Origin: Pedobacter westerhofensis
Lineage (GTDB): Bacteria > Bacteroidota > Bacteroidia > Sphingobacteriales > Sphingobacteriaceae
Direction: 5' to 3'
Length of the DNA: 64,000 bases
NCBI RefSeq assembly: GCF_900182595.1
Contig: NZ_FXTN01000010.1
Coordinates: forward strand, 124,001 to 188,000
Under the pieces are notes generated by a model. The model was not told where the DNA came from and made no database searches. It saw nothing but the letters and a program-made list of their open reading frames with translations. Both the position numbers and the translations under genes were made by a program. Positions within the stretch are counted from its first letter, which is position 1, and every line of letters starts with the position of its first letter. This document shows positions 53,367-61,621 of the stretch, in pieces.

Positions 53367-54284
53367 ATGATAAGCATGGAAAACATAGAATTGTTAAGGG
53401 ACATTCCCGATTTGTTACCGGTAAGAAGAGATTACTTTGATAACAGGAACATTAGAATATTTGACAGGAAAGAATTAATATGCAAAAATTACCTGTCGCC
53501 CAACAGACGTGGCTTTTACAAAATCATATTCATAGATGAAGGGCGTGGTATTTTCACGATCGGAACCAATACCTATCCTATTGAAGAACCTACACTTTTA
53601 TTTATTCACCCGAATGACATCATCTCATGGAAGAACCTTTCTATAAATAAAGTAACCAGCGGATATTTCTGCATTGTCAAAAGAAGTTTTACTGATAAAA
53701 ATTCGTTGCTGAAAGCTTTAATGAACAAGTATGGTCTTTTTAATGACACCAGCAGAAGCGTAATCCCCTTACCTGGAGAGACGATTAAAAACATGAATGG
53801 AATTTTTCTGCAGATGTATAAAGAAGAAAAAAGCGATGCTGAATTTGCAGAGGATGCCTTACAGGTATATATGCAGCTGATTATGGTAGAAGCCAGCAAA
53901 ATAGCCTCTTATTCCAAATCTACCGCAATATCTTTGGCATACCGTAAGGTACATGACTTTTTCCAGCTGCTGGAAAAGGAAACCGCTAATATCAATTATG
54001 AAAAGTCTATTGAAATTAAAACTGCAAAACAGTTTGCCGATCAGTTGAATATTCACCCTAATCACCTCAATGCCCTGCTGAAAAAACAGACCGGCCAAAA
54101 TGTAAGCGCGCATATCAGAAACCGCTTATTGGAGGAAAGTAAAATCTTACTGATTCAAACAGACTGGACTCTCCAAAATATCGGCTACGCTATTGGCTTT
54201 ACTGAGCAACCCAGTTTTAGTCATTTCTTTAAAAAAAACATTGGTATTACGCCCGCTGAATTCAGAAGAAGCTACAACCTTTGA
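53367..54284 (+). CDS. AraC-family transcriptional regulator
   Basis: 305 residues. A cupin-like N-terminal domain (residues about 1-150, with SPNRRGFYKIIFIDEGRGIF and ISWKNLSINKVTSGYFCI) is followed by the AraC DNA-binding region: AKQFADQLNIHPNHLNALLK, QTDWTLQNIGYAIGFTEQPS and FFKKNIGITPAEFRRSYNL. It heads the plus-strand group SDR-hydrolase genes (80-bp gap to the SDR), which it probably regulates. A second ATG three codons in is an equally good start. Confidence 0.88.
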   Translation: MISMENIELLRDIPDLLPVRRDYFDNRNIRIFDRKELICKNYLSPNRRGFYKIIFIDEGRGIFTIGTNTYPIEEPTLLFIHPNDIISWKNLSINKVTSGYFCIVKRSFTDKNSLLKALMNKYGLFNDTSRSVIPLPGETIKNMNGIFLQMYKEEKSDAEFAEDALQVYMQLIMVEASKIASYSKSTAISLAYRKVHDFFQLLEKETANINYEKSIEIKTAKQFADQLNIHPNHLNALLKKQTGQNVSAHIRNRLLEESKILLIQTDWTLQNIGYAIGFTEQPSFSHFFKKNIGITPAEFRRSYNL

Positions 54285-54364
54285 AATTCCTATAAAGCTC
54301 TTTGATTTGGTTATAAAAAGGCGTTTAAAACAGCCATAATTTTGATCATCAAATAAATAAAGCT

Positions 54365-55195
54365 ATGGAACAGCAAAAAATATATTTAATCACAGGCGCT
54401 TCCCAGGGATTGGGGCTTAGCCTGGTGAAATACCTTTTACAAAAAAATCAAACTGTTATTGTAACCACACGTGATGCAGGCAAGTTTGATCCCTTGCTGC
54501 GTAAAAACGCTGATTTAGAAGTATATGGACTGGATTTAACCAGCGAAGAAGCGGTCAAAAATATGATCGGTGATATCATTGAAAAACATGGCCGCATTGA
54601 TGTACTGATCAATAATGCAGGTTATGGTTTTGTAGGTGCAATTGAAGAAACCTCATCAGAAGAGGAACAACAGGTGATCGCCGTCAACGTGCATGCTCCA
54701 TTACGTATGATCAGGTTAGTATTGCCGCATATGCGTAAGATGCAGAACGGACATATCATCAATCTTTCTTCTATAGCCGGAATTATTGGTTCGGGCGGAT
54801 GGGGCATGTACAACGCGTCCAAATTTGCTGTAGAAGGATTTTCTGAAGCACTTTATCATGAAGTAATTGAATTTGGTATTAAAGTAACCGTTGTAGCGCC
54901 AAGCGCAATCCGCACCAACTTCCTCGGCGGCTCCCTTACTTCATCAAAACTTGAAATGAAAGAATATGCCAATAGCTCAGGGAAACGCAGACAAACGCTG
55001 GCAGCCAATAATGGAAAACAACCCATTGATCCGGAAAAAGCGGCTGCTGCCATCTATGATGTAATCCAAATGACTAACCCACCATTCCGCTTACTCTTAG
55101 GTAAGGAGGCATATGAACGTGCCAGCAAGAAACTGGAGCAGTTAAAAGCAGATTATGAAGGCATGAAAGCAGTGACCCTGTCAACAGAGTTTTAA
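54365..55195 (+). CDS. short-chain dehydrogenase/reductase
   Basis: 276 residues: TGASQGLGLSL near residue 10, NNAGYGFVG at about 82 and YNASKFAVEGFSEAL as the Tyr-X-X-X-Lys site. The longer C-terminus (residues 225-276) is seen in the SDR subgroup of oxidoreductases related to 17-beta-hydroxysteroid/retinol enzymes. The substrate is unknown. It is followed after 17 bp by the hydrolase-EthD gene, so it is part of one operon, perhaps degrading an ester or lactone. Confidence 0.88.
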   Translation: MEQQKIYLITGASQGLGLSLVKYLLQKNQTVIVTTRDAGKFDPLLRKNADLEVYGLDLTSEEAVKNMIGDIIEKHGRIDVLINNAGYGFVGAIEETSSEEEQQVIAVNVHAPLRMIRLVLPHMRKMQNGHIINLSSIAGIIGSGGWGMYNASKFAVEGFSEALYHEVIEFGIKVTVVAPSAIRTNFLGGSLTSSKLEMKEYANSSGKRRQTLAANNGKQPIDPEKAAAAIYDVIQMTNPPFRLLLGKEAYERASKKLEQLKADYEGMKAVTLSTEF

Positions 55196-55212
55196 ATCCA
55201 GCCCAAATCCAT

Positions 55213-56625
55213 ATGAATCATATCACAACTGCCGGTCTTAAAAATAATGGCAATATAGTTTCAATGCAAAATGAACCCTGGCAATTTTGGCTGGACAGGC
55301 CAGCAACAACCAGCCGCCGGGGCCATTTCTGGATTACAGGTGAACGCATAAAAAAAGGCAGCCAGACCTTACAGCACGGCCCTATGTTTGTAGAGTGGCA
55401 GGCACCCGAACAGGTTACTCAGCCATACCCGGTTATATTGGTTCACGGAGGGCTTCTCCAAGGCACGGAATGGATGGATACGCCCGACGGCAGACCGGGA
55501 TGGGCACAGCGATTATCAGAGGCAGGATATGCAGTGCTGATCGTAGATCGTCCCGGGCATGGGCGGTCGCACACCCACCCGGATTTATCCGGCCAGCCCG
55601 GAAATGCTTTTTCTTATGAAGAAGGTGAACATGTATTTTTTCCGCCCGAAGACAAAGAAACACAGACCCAATGGCCATTTGACCGAAATGATGACGCTAT
55701 GCTGGATCAATTTATTGCAGCCTTTGGCCCCTTACCTACCAATTACAGGGAATCACAGGAAATGGACACAGCACGTTTATCAGCTTTATTGGATAAAATT
55801 GGGCCCTCCATTTTAATGACTCATTCGGCATCAGGTCCGCTGGGATGGATGGTAGCCGATCAACGTCCGGAGCTGCTGGTGGCTATTGTGAGTGTAGAGC
55901 CGATGGGGCCGGCTTTTGCAACAACACCCGGTTTTGGAACACTTGAATGGGGCCTGACCGCAGGTCCTGTAACTTACTTTCCGGAACGTAAAAGCCCCGA
56001 AGAGGTACGCGCTGCAGATCCCTCACGATTACAAATTCCCGCTTTAAAAGACATGCCAGTTGCTATTGTTACCGGTGAAGCTTCGGTGTTCGCGAAAAAC
56101 GGACCTGCTATAGTTGAGTTTTTGAATACGGCCGGAGCAGCAGCCAGTCAGATACATTTGCCGGATCATGGAGTATTTGGTAATGGCCATGGGCTTATTT
56201 ATGAAAGTAATTCTGATGAAGCACTACAGCCTGTATTAAGCTGGTTGAGTAAAGTTACCACGTCAAATATGCCGGAAGGAATTGACGGATCAGCCGGAAA
56301 TCCAAATGAACAAACGGATAAAATAATATTCTATGTGAGTTACAATGGTGATAGTGAAACACATTTTGATCAGGATTATTATATAAACGTGCATTGTCCT
56401 TTAGTGAGGGAGGCCTGGGATGCTTATGGTTTAGAGCGTGCCAGTGTATACTTACCAACCGATAAAGATGCCGGAACGATTATCATCTGGGCAGGTATTT
56501 TTAAAGACAGGCATGCACTGGATACTGCATTTAATGCACCCCTGACACAAAAAGTGATGGATGACATCAAAAATTTCACTGATGTTATACCCACGCGCAG
56601 CATTGCTGAACCATTTAGAACATAA
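55213..56625 (+). CDS. alpha/beta hydrolase fused to a C-terminal EthD domain
   Basis: 470 residues. Residues about 60-355 are an alpha/beta hydrolase: HGGLLQGTEWMDTPDGRPGW, IVDRPGHGRSHTHPDL and the nucleophile serine in LMTHSASGPLGW; a later LPDHGVFGNGHG may hold the catalytic His. Residues 369-470 are an EthD-type ferredoxin-like domain (DQDYYINVHCPLVREAWDAY; AFNAPLTQKVMDDIKNF). The join is short and has no frameshift. The following hydrolase gene starts 4 bp after its stop. A fused EthD may help bind a substrate or form dimers; the reaction is unknown. Confidence 0.85.
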   Translation: MNHITTAGLKNNGNIVSMQNEPWQFWLDRPATTSRRGHFWITGERIKKGSQTLQHGPMFVEWQAPEQVTQPYPVILVHGGLLQGTEWMDTPDGRPGWAQRLSEAGYAVLIVDRPGHGRSHTHPDLSGQPGNAFSYEEGEHVFFPPEDKETQTQWPFDRNDDAMLDQFIAAFGPLPTNYRESQEMDTARLSALLDKIGPSILMTHSASGPLGWMVADQRPELLVAIVSVEPMGPAFATTPGFGTLEWGLTAGPVTYFPERKSPEEVRAADPSRLQIPALKDMPVAIVTGEASVFAKNGPAIVEFLNTAGAAASQIHLPDHGVFGNGHGLIYESNSDEALQPVLSWLSKVTTSNMPEGIDGSAGNPNEQTDKIIFYVSYNGDSETHFDQDYYINVHCPLVREAWDAYGLERASVYLPTDKDAGTIIIWAGIFKDRHALDTAFNAPLTQKVMDDIKNFTDVIPTRSIAEPFRT

Positions 56626-56629
56626 GAAA

Positions 56630-57469
56630 ATGTCCGGACACTTAAAGAAAGAATATGAAACAGTAAGGGAGGTAGAACTTTCCTATTCTGTACAGGGAAA
56701 AGGCTCAGTGGTTTTACTGATCCATGGATGGCCACAGACACAGGACGCATGGCGGCATGTTATACCAATCCTTACTGATCATCATACCGTGATCACAGTT
56801 GACCTGCCGGGGATAGGCAATTCCGGTCCCTCCAAAGAGGGCTATTCCAAAAAGGAACTTGCACGATATATCCATGACCTCATTGTTAAACTGGGGTATA
56901 GCAAAATTGCCGTGATTGGCCACGATATTGGCGGGCAGGTTGCCTATGCTTACGCAAAACATTATTCCTCAGAAGTTGAGGCCGCAGTCATTATTGATGT
57001 CCCCATTCCCGGTTTAACGGGCTGGGAACAGGAACGGGGTAGATGGCCGAGATGGCATTTTGCATTTCATCAGCAGAAAGATCTGCCCGAAATATTAGTA
57101 AAAAACAATGTCGCCCAATATCTGAATTACTTTTTCCAGGGACTATCTTACAACAAGCAGGTTTTGAACGATGCAGAAGTACGGCCTTTTATTGAAGCAT
57201 ATTCCAATGAAACAACTTTACATGCAGGTTTTGAACTTTACAGGGCATTTGAACAGGATGCAGAGGATAACAAAAACCTATTGCCAAAGCTAAAAATGCC
57301 CGTATTGGCCATAGGTGGCGAACATTCACGGATGAAGGATGCTGTATACGAACAATTGGAAGAAGCCGCAGAACGATTGATCCGAGATGTAGCTCCGCAT
57401 TGTGGTCATTTTATACCCGAAGAAAACCCCGACTGGCTGGCAAAGAGAATTTTAGCATTTATTCCTTAA
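56630..57469 (+). CDS. alpha/beta hydrolase of the epoxide hydrolase/haloalkane dehalogenase type
   Basis: 279 residues from the ATG at 56630; longer in-frame starts lie within the previous gene. HGWPQTQDAWRHVIP is the oxyanion-hole region, GHDIGGQVAYAYA places an aspartate at the nucleophile elbow, as in epoxide hydrolases and dehalogenases, and CGHFIPEENPD carries the catalytic histidine. The family opens epoxides or removes halides through an aspartyl ester. It sits between the hydrolase-EthD fusion and an acetyl esterase, and the three look like a degradation operon. Confidence 0.88.
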   Translation: MSGHLKKEYETVREVELSYSVQGKGSVVLLIHGWPQTQDAWRHVIPILTDHHTVITVDLPGIGNSGPSKEGYSKKELARYIHDLIVKLGYSKIAVIGHDIGGQVAYAYAKHYSSEVEAAVIIDVPIPGLTGWEQERGRWPRWHFAFHQQKDLPEILVKNNVAQYLNYFFQGLSYNKQVLNDAEVRPFIEAYSNETTLHAGFELYRAFEQDAEDNKNLLPKLKMPVLAIGGEHSRMKDAVYEQLEEAAERLIRDVAPHCGHFIPEENPDWLAKRILAFIP

Positions 57470-57568
57470 AAATTTACAAACCACCATATGGTTAAATCAA
57501 ACCGCAATATGCTTTAATTACAGCCATATCAGTGATGCAATTTTGTATTGCAATAACTGATAATAAAA

Positions 57569-58558
57569 ATGGAAACGAAAAAACAGGAGGAATTAACTCC
57601 AATAACAAACAAAATTAAACTGGATGGTGAAATCGAGCGGGCTTTCATGAAATTTCTTGGCAGTCATGCCCCCATACAAAAGTTTGAAGAAGGAACCCCG
57701 AAAGAATTAGCAGAGTATCTTGATCAGCTTTATATCAACATGAATGGCCATTGGCCGGCAAATGCGCAAATTCGCAGGCAGGATTTTGAGACGAAAGCCG
57801 CTGACCAGTCAGACGTAAAAATGAGATGGTATACGCCTGAAGATATTGCCGATGAAAGTCCGGCAGTTGTCTTTATACATGGCGGAGGACATGTTGCCGG
57901 ATCGGTAGATCTTTATGACCGCGTAGTTGCAAATTACGTACAGCGTTCAAACGTACCGTTCTTATCTGTAGAATATGGGCTATCACCACAAACCAATGGA
58001 AAGGATCAGGCAGAACAGGCATTTGCAGCTATTATCTGGCTTAGGGAAAATGCCGGACAGCTTGGCATAAATAAGGATAGGATCGCTATTATGGGAGACA
58101 GCGCCGGCGGAGGAATTGCGGCAGCTGCGGCGATACTGGCCCGCGACAGAAGGATACACTTAGCCAGACAAATCCTGATTTACCCTATGCTGGATTATCG
58201 GAACACAATCCCGGACGAACATATTGAACCATTCACTATGGTAGGATATCAGGTGATCAAAACTGCATGGGATGCAGTGATCAGTCCGGATCATCTGAGC
58301 GGCCATGACCTGATGATTGCATCGCCCGCATTACTGGATAAGTTTGAAGACCTGGCCCCCATTTACATATCGGTTGGAGATCTTGATTATTTCAAAGTTG
58401 AAAATCTCGAATATGCGCGCAAAGCAGCAGAAGCAGGGGTACCATTGGAATTTCACTTACACCCCGGCGCACCACATGGGTTTGAACTATTTACCCCCGA
58501 AGCACCGGTAGCAGAGCGGGCAACAGCAGACCATATAAACGCTATTAAATCATTCTAG
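57569..58558 (+). CDS. alpha/beta hydrolase, hormone-sensitive-lipase (acetyl esterase) family
   Basis: 329 residues. HGGGHVAGSVDLYDRV contains the HGGG oxyanion motif and GDSAGGGIAAAAA the nucleophile serine (GDSAGG). The acid region is VGDLDYFKVENLEYARKAA and the catalytic histidine is in HPGAPHGFELF. Enzymes of this family split short acyl esters. It follows the previous hydrolase after 99 bp, so it belongs to the same transcriptional group, possibly with its own promoter. Natural substrate unknown. Confidence 0.9.
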   Translation: METKKQEELTPITNKIKLDGEIERAFMKFLGSHAPIQKFEEGTPKELAEYLDQLYINMNGHWPANAQIRRQDFETKAADQSDVKMRWYTPEDIADESPAVVFIHGGGHVAGSVDLYDRVVANYVQRSNVPFLSVEYGLSPQTNGKDQAEQAFAAIIWLRENAGQLGINKDRIAIMGDSAGGGIAAAAAILARDRRIHLARQILIYPMLDYRNTIPDEHIEPFTMVGYQVIKTAWDAVISPDHLSGHDLMIASPALLDKFEDLAPIYISVGDLDYFKVENLEYARKAAEAGVPLEFHLHPGAPHGFELFTPEAPVAERATADHINAIKSF

Positions 58559-58572
58559 TGTCAAACATTCTT

Positions 58573-58614
58573 AATGTCAAAAAACCGGCCACCTTAAGTC
58601 GGTCTTTTGACATT
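58573..58614. repeat. inverted repeat between the esterase and the AraC gene
   Basis: AATGTCAAAA and TTTTGACATT pair perfectly, with inner ACCG/CGGT pairing after one mismatched base on each side. It lies just after the esterase stop and 56 nt before the AraC ATG. It may terminate the hydrolase transcript or act as an AraC operator. Confidence 0.5.
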
Positions 58615-58669
58615 CCGTCAACCTGTGCTCGTGCAACTCTTGTTAATTTTACGGTGATCAAAATAGAAT

Positions 58670-59602
58670 ATGAAGAATGTACCCTACCTGCTGAAGACGA
58701 TACAAGATCTGCACAAGCTCTTTTTTCTTCCAAAATCGGAGCACCCGCTGATTACGGTATTTGATCTGGAGAACAGGCAATGTGTAGCACATGCTTCTTC
58801 CGATAGTTTGGTTTTTGATTTTTACTCGATTTGGTTTAAGAGAAATACCGGCGGAACACTAGGTTATGGTCAGAATGCCTTTGATTTTACTACAGGCTCT
58901 TTAACTTTTCAGGCACCGGGACAGGTAATTACCGTGCAGGATCATTATTTTTCGGCAGGATGGGCATTGGCCTTTCACCCAGATCTTTTTCGTTCATACC
59001 CCCTGGTACATAACATCACGGAATTTGAATTTTTCTCCTATGAGGTTTACCAGGGCCTGAGCCTCCAGCCCCAGCAGGAGGAGTCAATTAATATGCTGGT
59101 GCGGGAAATCAGTAAAGAAGCAAGATCTGGCGACAAGCGATTTGGCGAACCTATATTGGTGGCTCAACTGGAGCTTTTGCTCAGACAAATTAACCGCTAT
59201 TACCATCAGCAGTTCAGTCCTGCCAGCAAAGCGGGATCTGATTTCCTGACAGGTTTTGAGAACAAGCTTCAAGACTATTTCAATTACAATGAAAATGAGG
59301 TTAAACCAATCCTTACGGTTAAATACCTGGCAGATCTGATGCACCTTAGCCCACACCATCTCAGCGAAAAAATAAAAGAGCTGACCGGACAGAGCGCGCT
59401 TCAGCATATTCATTATCGTATGGTTGAAAAAGCTAAAGGACTGATTAGTGTTTCGGGGCTTTCAATAAGTGAAGTGGCCTATAGTTTAGGTTTTGAGCAT
59501 CCGCAGTCGTTCAGTAAAGTTTTCAAAAATAAAACCGGCTTTACGCCAACAGCATTTAAGCAAAGTCTTTTCCGAAACAAGTGTACGCTAAACGCACAAT
59601 AA
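58670..59602 (+). CDS. AraC-family transcriptional regulator
   Basis: 310 residues. N-terminal sensing domain (residues about 1-180, FDFTTGSLTFQAPGQVITVQ) and C-terminal AraC region with TVKYLADLMHLSPHHLSEKI, GLSISEVAYSLGFEHPQSFS and VFKNKTGFTPTAFKQSLF. It is of the same general build as the AraC protein at 53367 and encloses the SDR/hydrolase group with it on the same strand. It probably responds to a substrate or product of that group. Confidence 0.88.
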   Translation: MKNVPYLLKTIQDLHKLFFLPKSEHPLITVFDLENRQCVAHASSDSLVFDFYSIWFKRNTGGTLGYGQNAFDFTTGSLTFQAPGQVITVQDHYFSAGWALAFHPDLFRSYPLVHNITEFEFFSYEVYQGLSLQPQQEESINMLVREISKEARSGDKRFGEPILVAQLELLLRQINRYYHQQFSPASKAGSDFLTGFENKLQDYFNYNENEVKPILTVKYLADLMHLSPHHLSEKIKELTGQSALQHIHYRMVEKAKGLISVSGLSISEVAYSLGFEHPQSFSKVFKNKTGFTPTAFKQSLFRNKCTLNAQ

Positions 59603-59652
59603 ACGGAATCCGTTTCAGCGATAATAAAAACATCTACAAGATCAGTTTTTAT

Positions 59653-60084
59653 TTATCCCTTATCAGGATGCCGTTCTTTTAAACGGCTTGTGCTTTCAGC
59701 TATCATTTTTTCAAGCACATCAATATTGATATCGCTTAGCTTTTTAACGTAGATACAGGCCTTCCCCATCTTAAACTTCCCTAATTCCTTTAACAACCTG
59801 GCGTTTTCAGGACTGTCTGCATATACATAAAGTGAGATCGCAGCTTTGCGGGGAGAGAATCCAACAAGCGGGCAGTCTCCCTCCTGGGTACTCTTTTCAG
59901 ATTTATAATGATAGGAACCAAAACCTATAATACTTGTTCCCCAAAGTTTAGCCGTATAGCCGGTATAGCTTTCCATGATCCTTAGCAGTTCAAAACTGTC
60001 CTGCCGTTTTTGATCAGTATCAGCATATGAGTTGATAAAATCAGCCACACTTGCCTCAGAAACTAATGTTTTGATAGTTGACAT
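59653..60084 (-). CDS. DUF1801 (YdhG-like) protein
   Basis: 143 residues. The start MSTIKTLVSEASVADFINSY with YADTDQKRQDSFELLRIMES, and SYHYKSEKSTQEGDCPLVGF plus SPRKAAISLYVYADSPE, are typical of DUF1801 proteins (iron-chaperone-like YdhG fold). The function is unproven; a role in small-molecule or metal binding has been suggested for the family. No signal peptide. It is convergent with the AraC gene and followed upstream by a Crp/Fnr gene. Confidence 0.85.
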   Translation of the reverse strand: MSTIKTLVSEASVADFINSYADTDQKRQDSFELLRIMESYTGYTAKLWGTSIIGFGSYHYKSEKSTQEGDCPLVGFSPRKAAISLYVYADSPENARLLKELGKFKMGKACIYVKKLSDINIDVLEKMIAESTSRLKERHPDKG

Positions 60085-60183
60085 ATCTATTTGATTAATT
60101 ATCCAATTTACAGATATTAATCCTTTTCTCTAAATTTAGCTGGAAACTGAATTTGTAATCACTGCTCAAACAATGAGAACTCC

Positions 60184-60759
60184 TTACAGATTCTTATTCT
60201 TTCGCATCATGCTCAGGAACACCGGGGTGATCCCCACATAACCGGCGATATGCTTCTGGGCGATCCGCTGTTCAAGTCCGGGGTACTGCTTTCTGAATTC
60301 CCGGTAGCGTTGCTCAGCGGTTCTGGATAAATTAGAGGTGATCCTTCGCTGGTACATCTCAAATCCGTTTTGTGTCAATATCCGGAAAAAACGTTCAAAT
60401 TTTGGGACTTTCAGAAACAGTTCTTCCAGCCGCGGTAAAGTAAAATAGTACACCTCGCTATCTTCCAGCACCTGTATACTGTTCATCGAAGGTTTTTCCT
60501 TAAAAAAGCTGACAATATCGCACACCCACCAATTTTCAGGATAAAAGCAGATGGTATGCTCATTACCATTCTGATCGGTATTAAACATCCGGAGGCAGCC
60601 CTTATTGACGAAGTAAATATTTCTGTCAACCTCTCCCGGTCGCAGCAAAAAAGTACGTTTGGTAATTATTTTGCGCTGCAGCAAAGCAAGCGCCTGCTCC
60701 TTTTCTTCGGGAGCAAGCGTTATGTGCATTGCAAAATTTGACAAAATAAATTCAGACAT
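60184..60759 (-). CDS. Crp/Fnr-family transcriptional regulator
   Basis: 191 residues from the ATG at 60759. The cyclic-nucleotide-binding-like barrel runs over residues 20-130 (KRTFLLRPGEVDRNIYFVNK; GCLRMFNTDQNGNEHTICFY). The C-terminal helix-turn-helix is AQKHIAGYVGITPVFLSMMR. It differs from the Crp/Fnr protein at 43288 in most residues. A TATATTTG box only 3 nt before the ATG would give a leaderless or nearly leaderless transcript. Likely controls neighbouring small genes. Confidence 0.86.
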   Translation of the reverse strand: MSEFILSNFAMHITLAPEEKEQALALLQRKIITKRTFLLRPGEVDRNIYFVNKGCLRMFNTDQNGNEHTICFYPENWWVCDIVSFFKEKPSMNSIQVLEDSEVYYFTLPRLEELFLKVPKFERFFRILTQNGFEMYQRRITSNLSRTAEQRYREFRKQYPGLEQRIAQKHIAGYVGITPVFLSMMRKNKNL

Positions 60760-60762
60760 GAT

Positions 60763-60770
60763 CAAATATA
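60763..60770 (-). promoter_or_regulatory. candidate -7 box of the Crp/Fnr gene, very close to the ATG
   Basis: TATATTTG on the minus strand matches TAnnTTTG and ends 3 nt before the ATG at 60759. If it is the true box, transcription would start at or inside the first codons; a later in-frame start (MHITLAPEE) would then be the real one. Confidence 0.35.
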
Positions 60771-60790
60771 ACGATCCAATTGGTTAAGGT

Positions 60791-61147
60791 TTAGAAAAAG
60801 CCCACTATTCGCGTAATGCGGTTCTCGTCATCAAATTCAAAATAATCCGTGCCCGGAACAGGATAGCCTTCAGGACGGATCGCCAGCCAGTTGAAACGGC
60901 CGCTTTGGTGATGTGTAGCTGGCTCGCCCAGTACTTTAAATGTTCGTGGGCCCATTTGCGCGTAAGATCCAACAATCAGGTCAGCAAGTGCATCCTGACC
61001 AGTTATTGTATCTGTCAGCTTATCTGTATACGTTCCTTCGGCAGCCCAGCATTTTTTGATCTTCTCCAGTACTGCACTGCGTTCTGTTTCATTCCAGGCA
61101 CTTGTGTAAGTGAGAATGGTTTCTTCGATTATTTTAATGTTTTCCAT
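60791..61147 (-). CDS. SnoaL/NTF2-like protein
   Basis: 118 residues from the ATG at 61147 (MENIKIIEETILTYTSAWNE); the longer in-frame start 35 codons upstream is not conserved-looking. The sequence ETILTYTSAWNETERSAVLE, then CWAAEGTYTDKLTDTITGQD and YVPGTDYFEF-like end (VPGTDYFEFDDENRITRIVG), has the cone-shaped alpha+beta barrel pattern of NTF2-like proteins. Such small proteins may be enzymes of polyketide type or ligand binders. It precedes the Crp/Fnr gene on the same strand (31-bp gap). Confidence 0.82.
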   Translation of the reverse strand: MENIKIIEETILTYTSAWNETERSAVLEKIKKCWAAEGTYTDKLTDTITGQDALADLIVGSYAQMGPRTFKVLGEPATHHQSGRFNWLAIRPEGYPVPGTDYFEFDDENRITRIVGFF

Positions 61148-61321
61148 ACACCAAAAGTAGCGGCTATCCTGCTGGAAAAAGTTCAACTGGTTGAAGGTTT
61201 TAAGATATGTTCGGCCGGGAATGAGTGGATGGGAAATAATGACAAAATTCATCCTTTAGTATATTTGTTAATAATTAAATCATTGATACTTGAAAGAGAT
61301 TTAGAAGATGCAAAGAAAAGA

Positions 61322-61621
61322 ATGTTAATGAATTTTCTTTTTTACTACGTAAATTTTGAATTTCAGGAGACAAAGCATAATTTTGAGCGTAAGATTAATT
61401 TATTAACAACTAAGAATACAACCAATATGACAATTGAGGATATTTTAATTGGACAAGCAGAACTAAGAGGTAAAAGATTAGGCATAAAAGAAGCTCAAGA
61501 AGCAGAGATTGCCAGGTTGATCAGAAAACAAGGCTTAACTGACGATCAGATTGTTGATTTTGCAGAGGTTTCTCACAGCTTAGTTAAAAGAATAAGAAAA
61601 AAGACTGAGAAGATCAATTAA
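61322..61621 (+). pseudogene. C-terminal remnant of an Rpn-like (transposase/PD-(D/E)XK) protein
   Basis: Frame with ATG at 61322 (MLMNFLFYYVNFEFQETKHN) and end LVKRIRKKTEKIN. Residues 30-99 (MTIEDILIGQAELRGKRLGI; KEAQEAEIARLIRKQGLTDD) resemble the C-terminal tail of Bacteroidota Rpn/PDDEXK-type proteins that end in a helical, EGxxxG-like or AEIARLI repeat. The nuclease domain is missing. It could instead be a small standalone gene. It ends 8 bp inside the convergent hydrolase gene. Confidence 0.45.

Noticed and set aside
60905..61321. plus-strand frame opposite the NTF2-like gene, continuous with the Rpn-like remnant
   Set aside because: This part is antisense to a clear gene; only the 3' portion from 61322 looks like real coding sequence.
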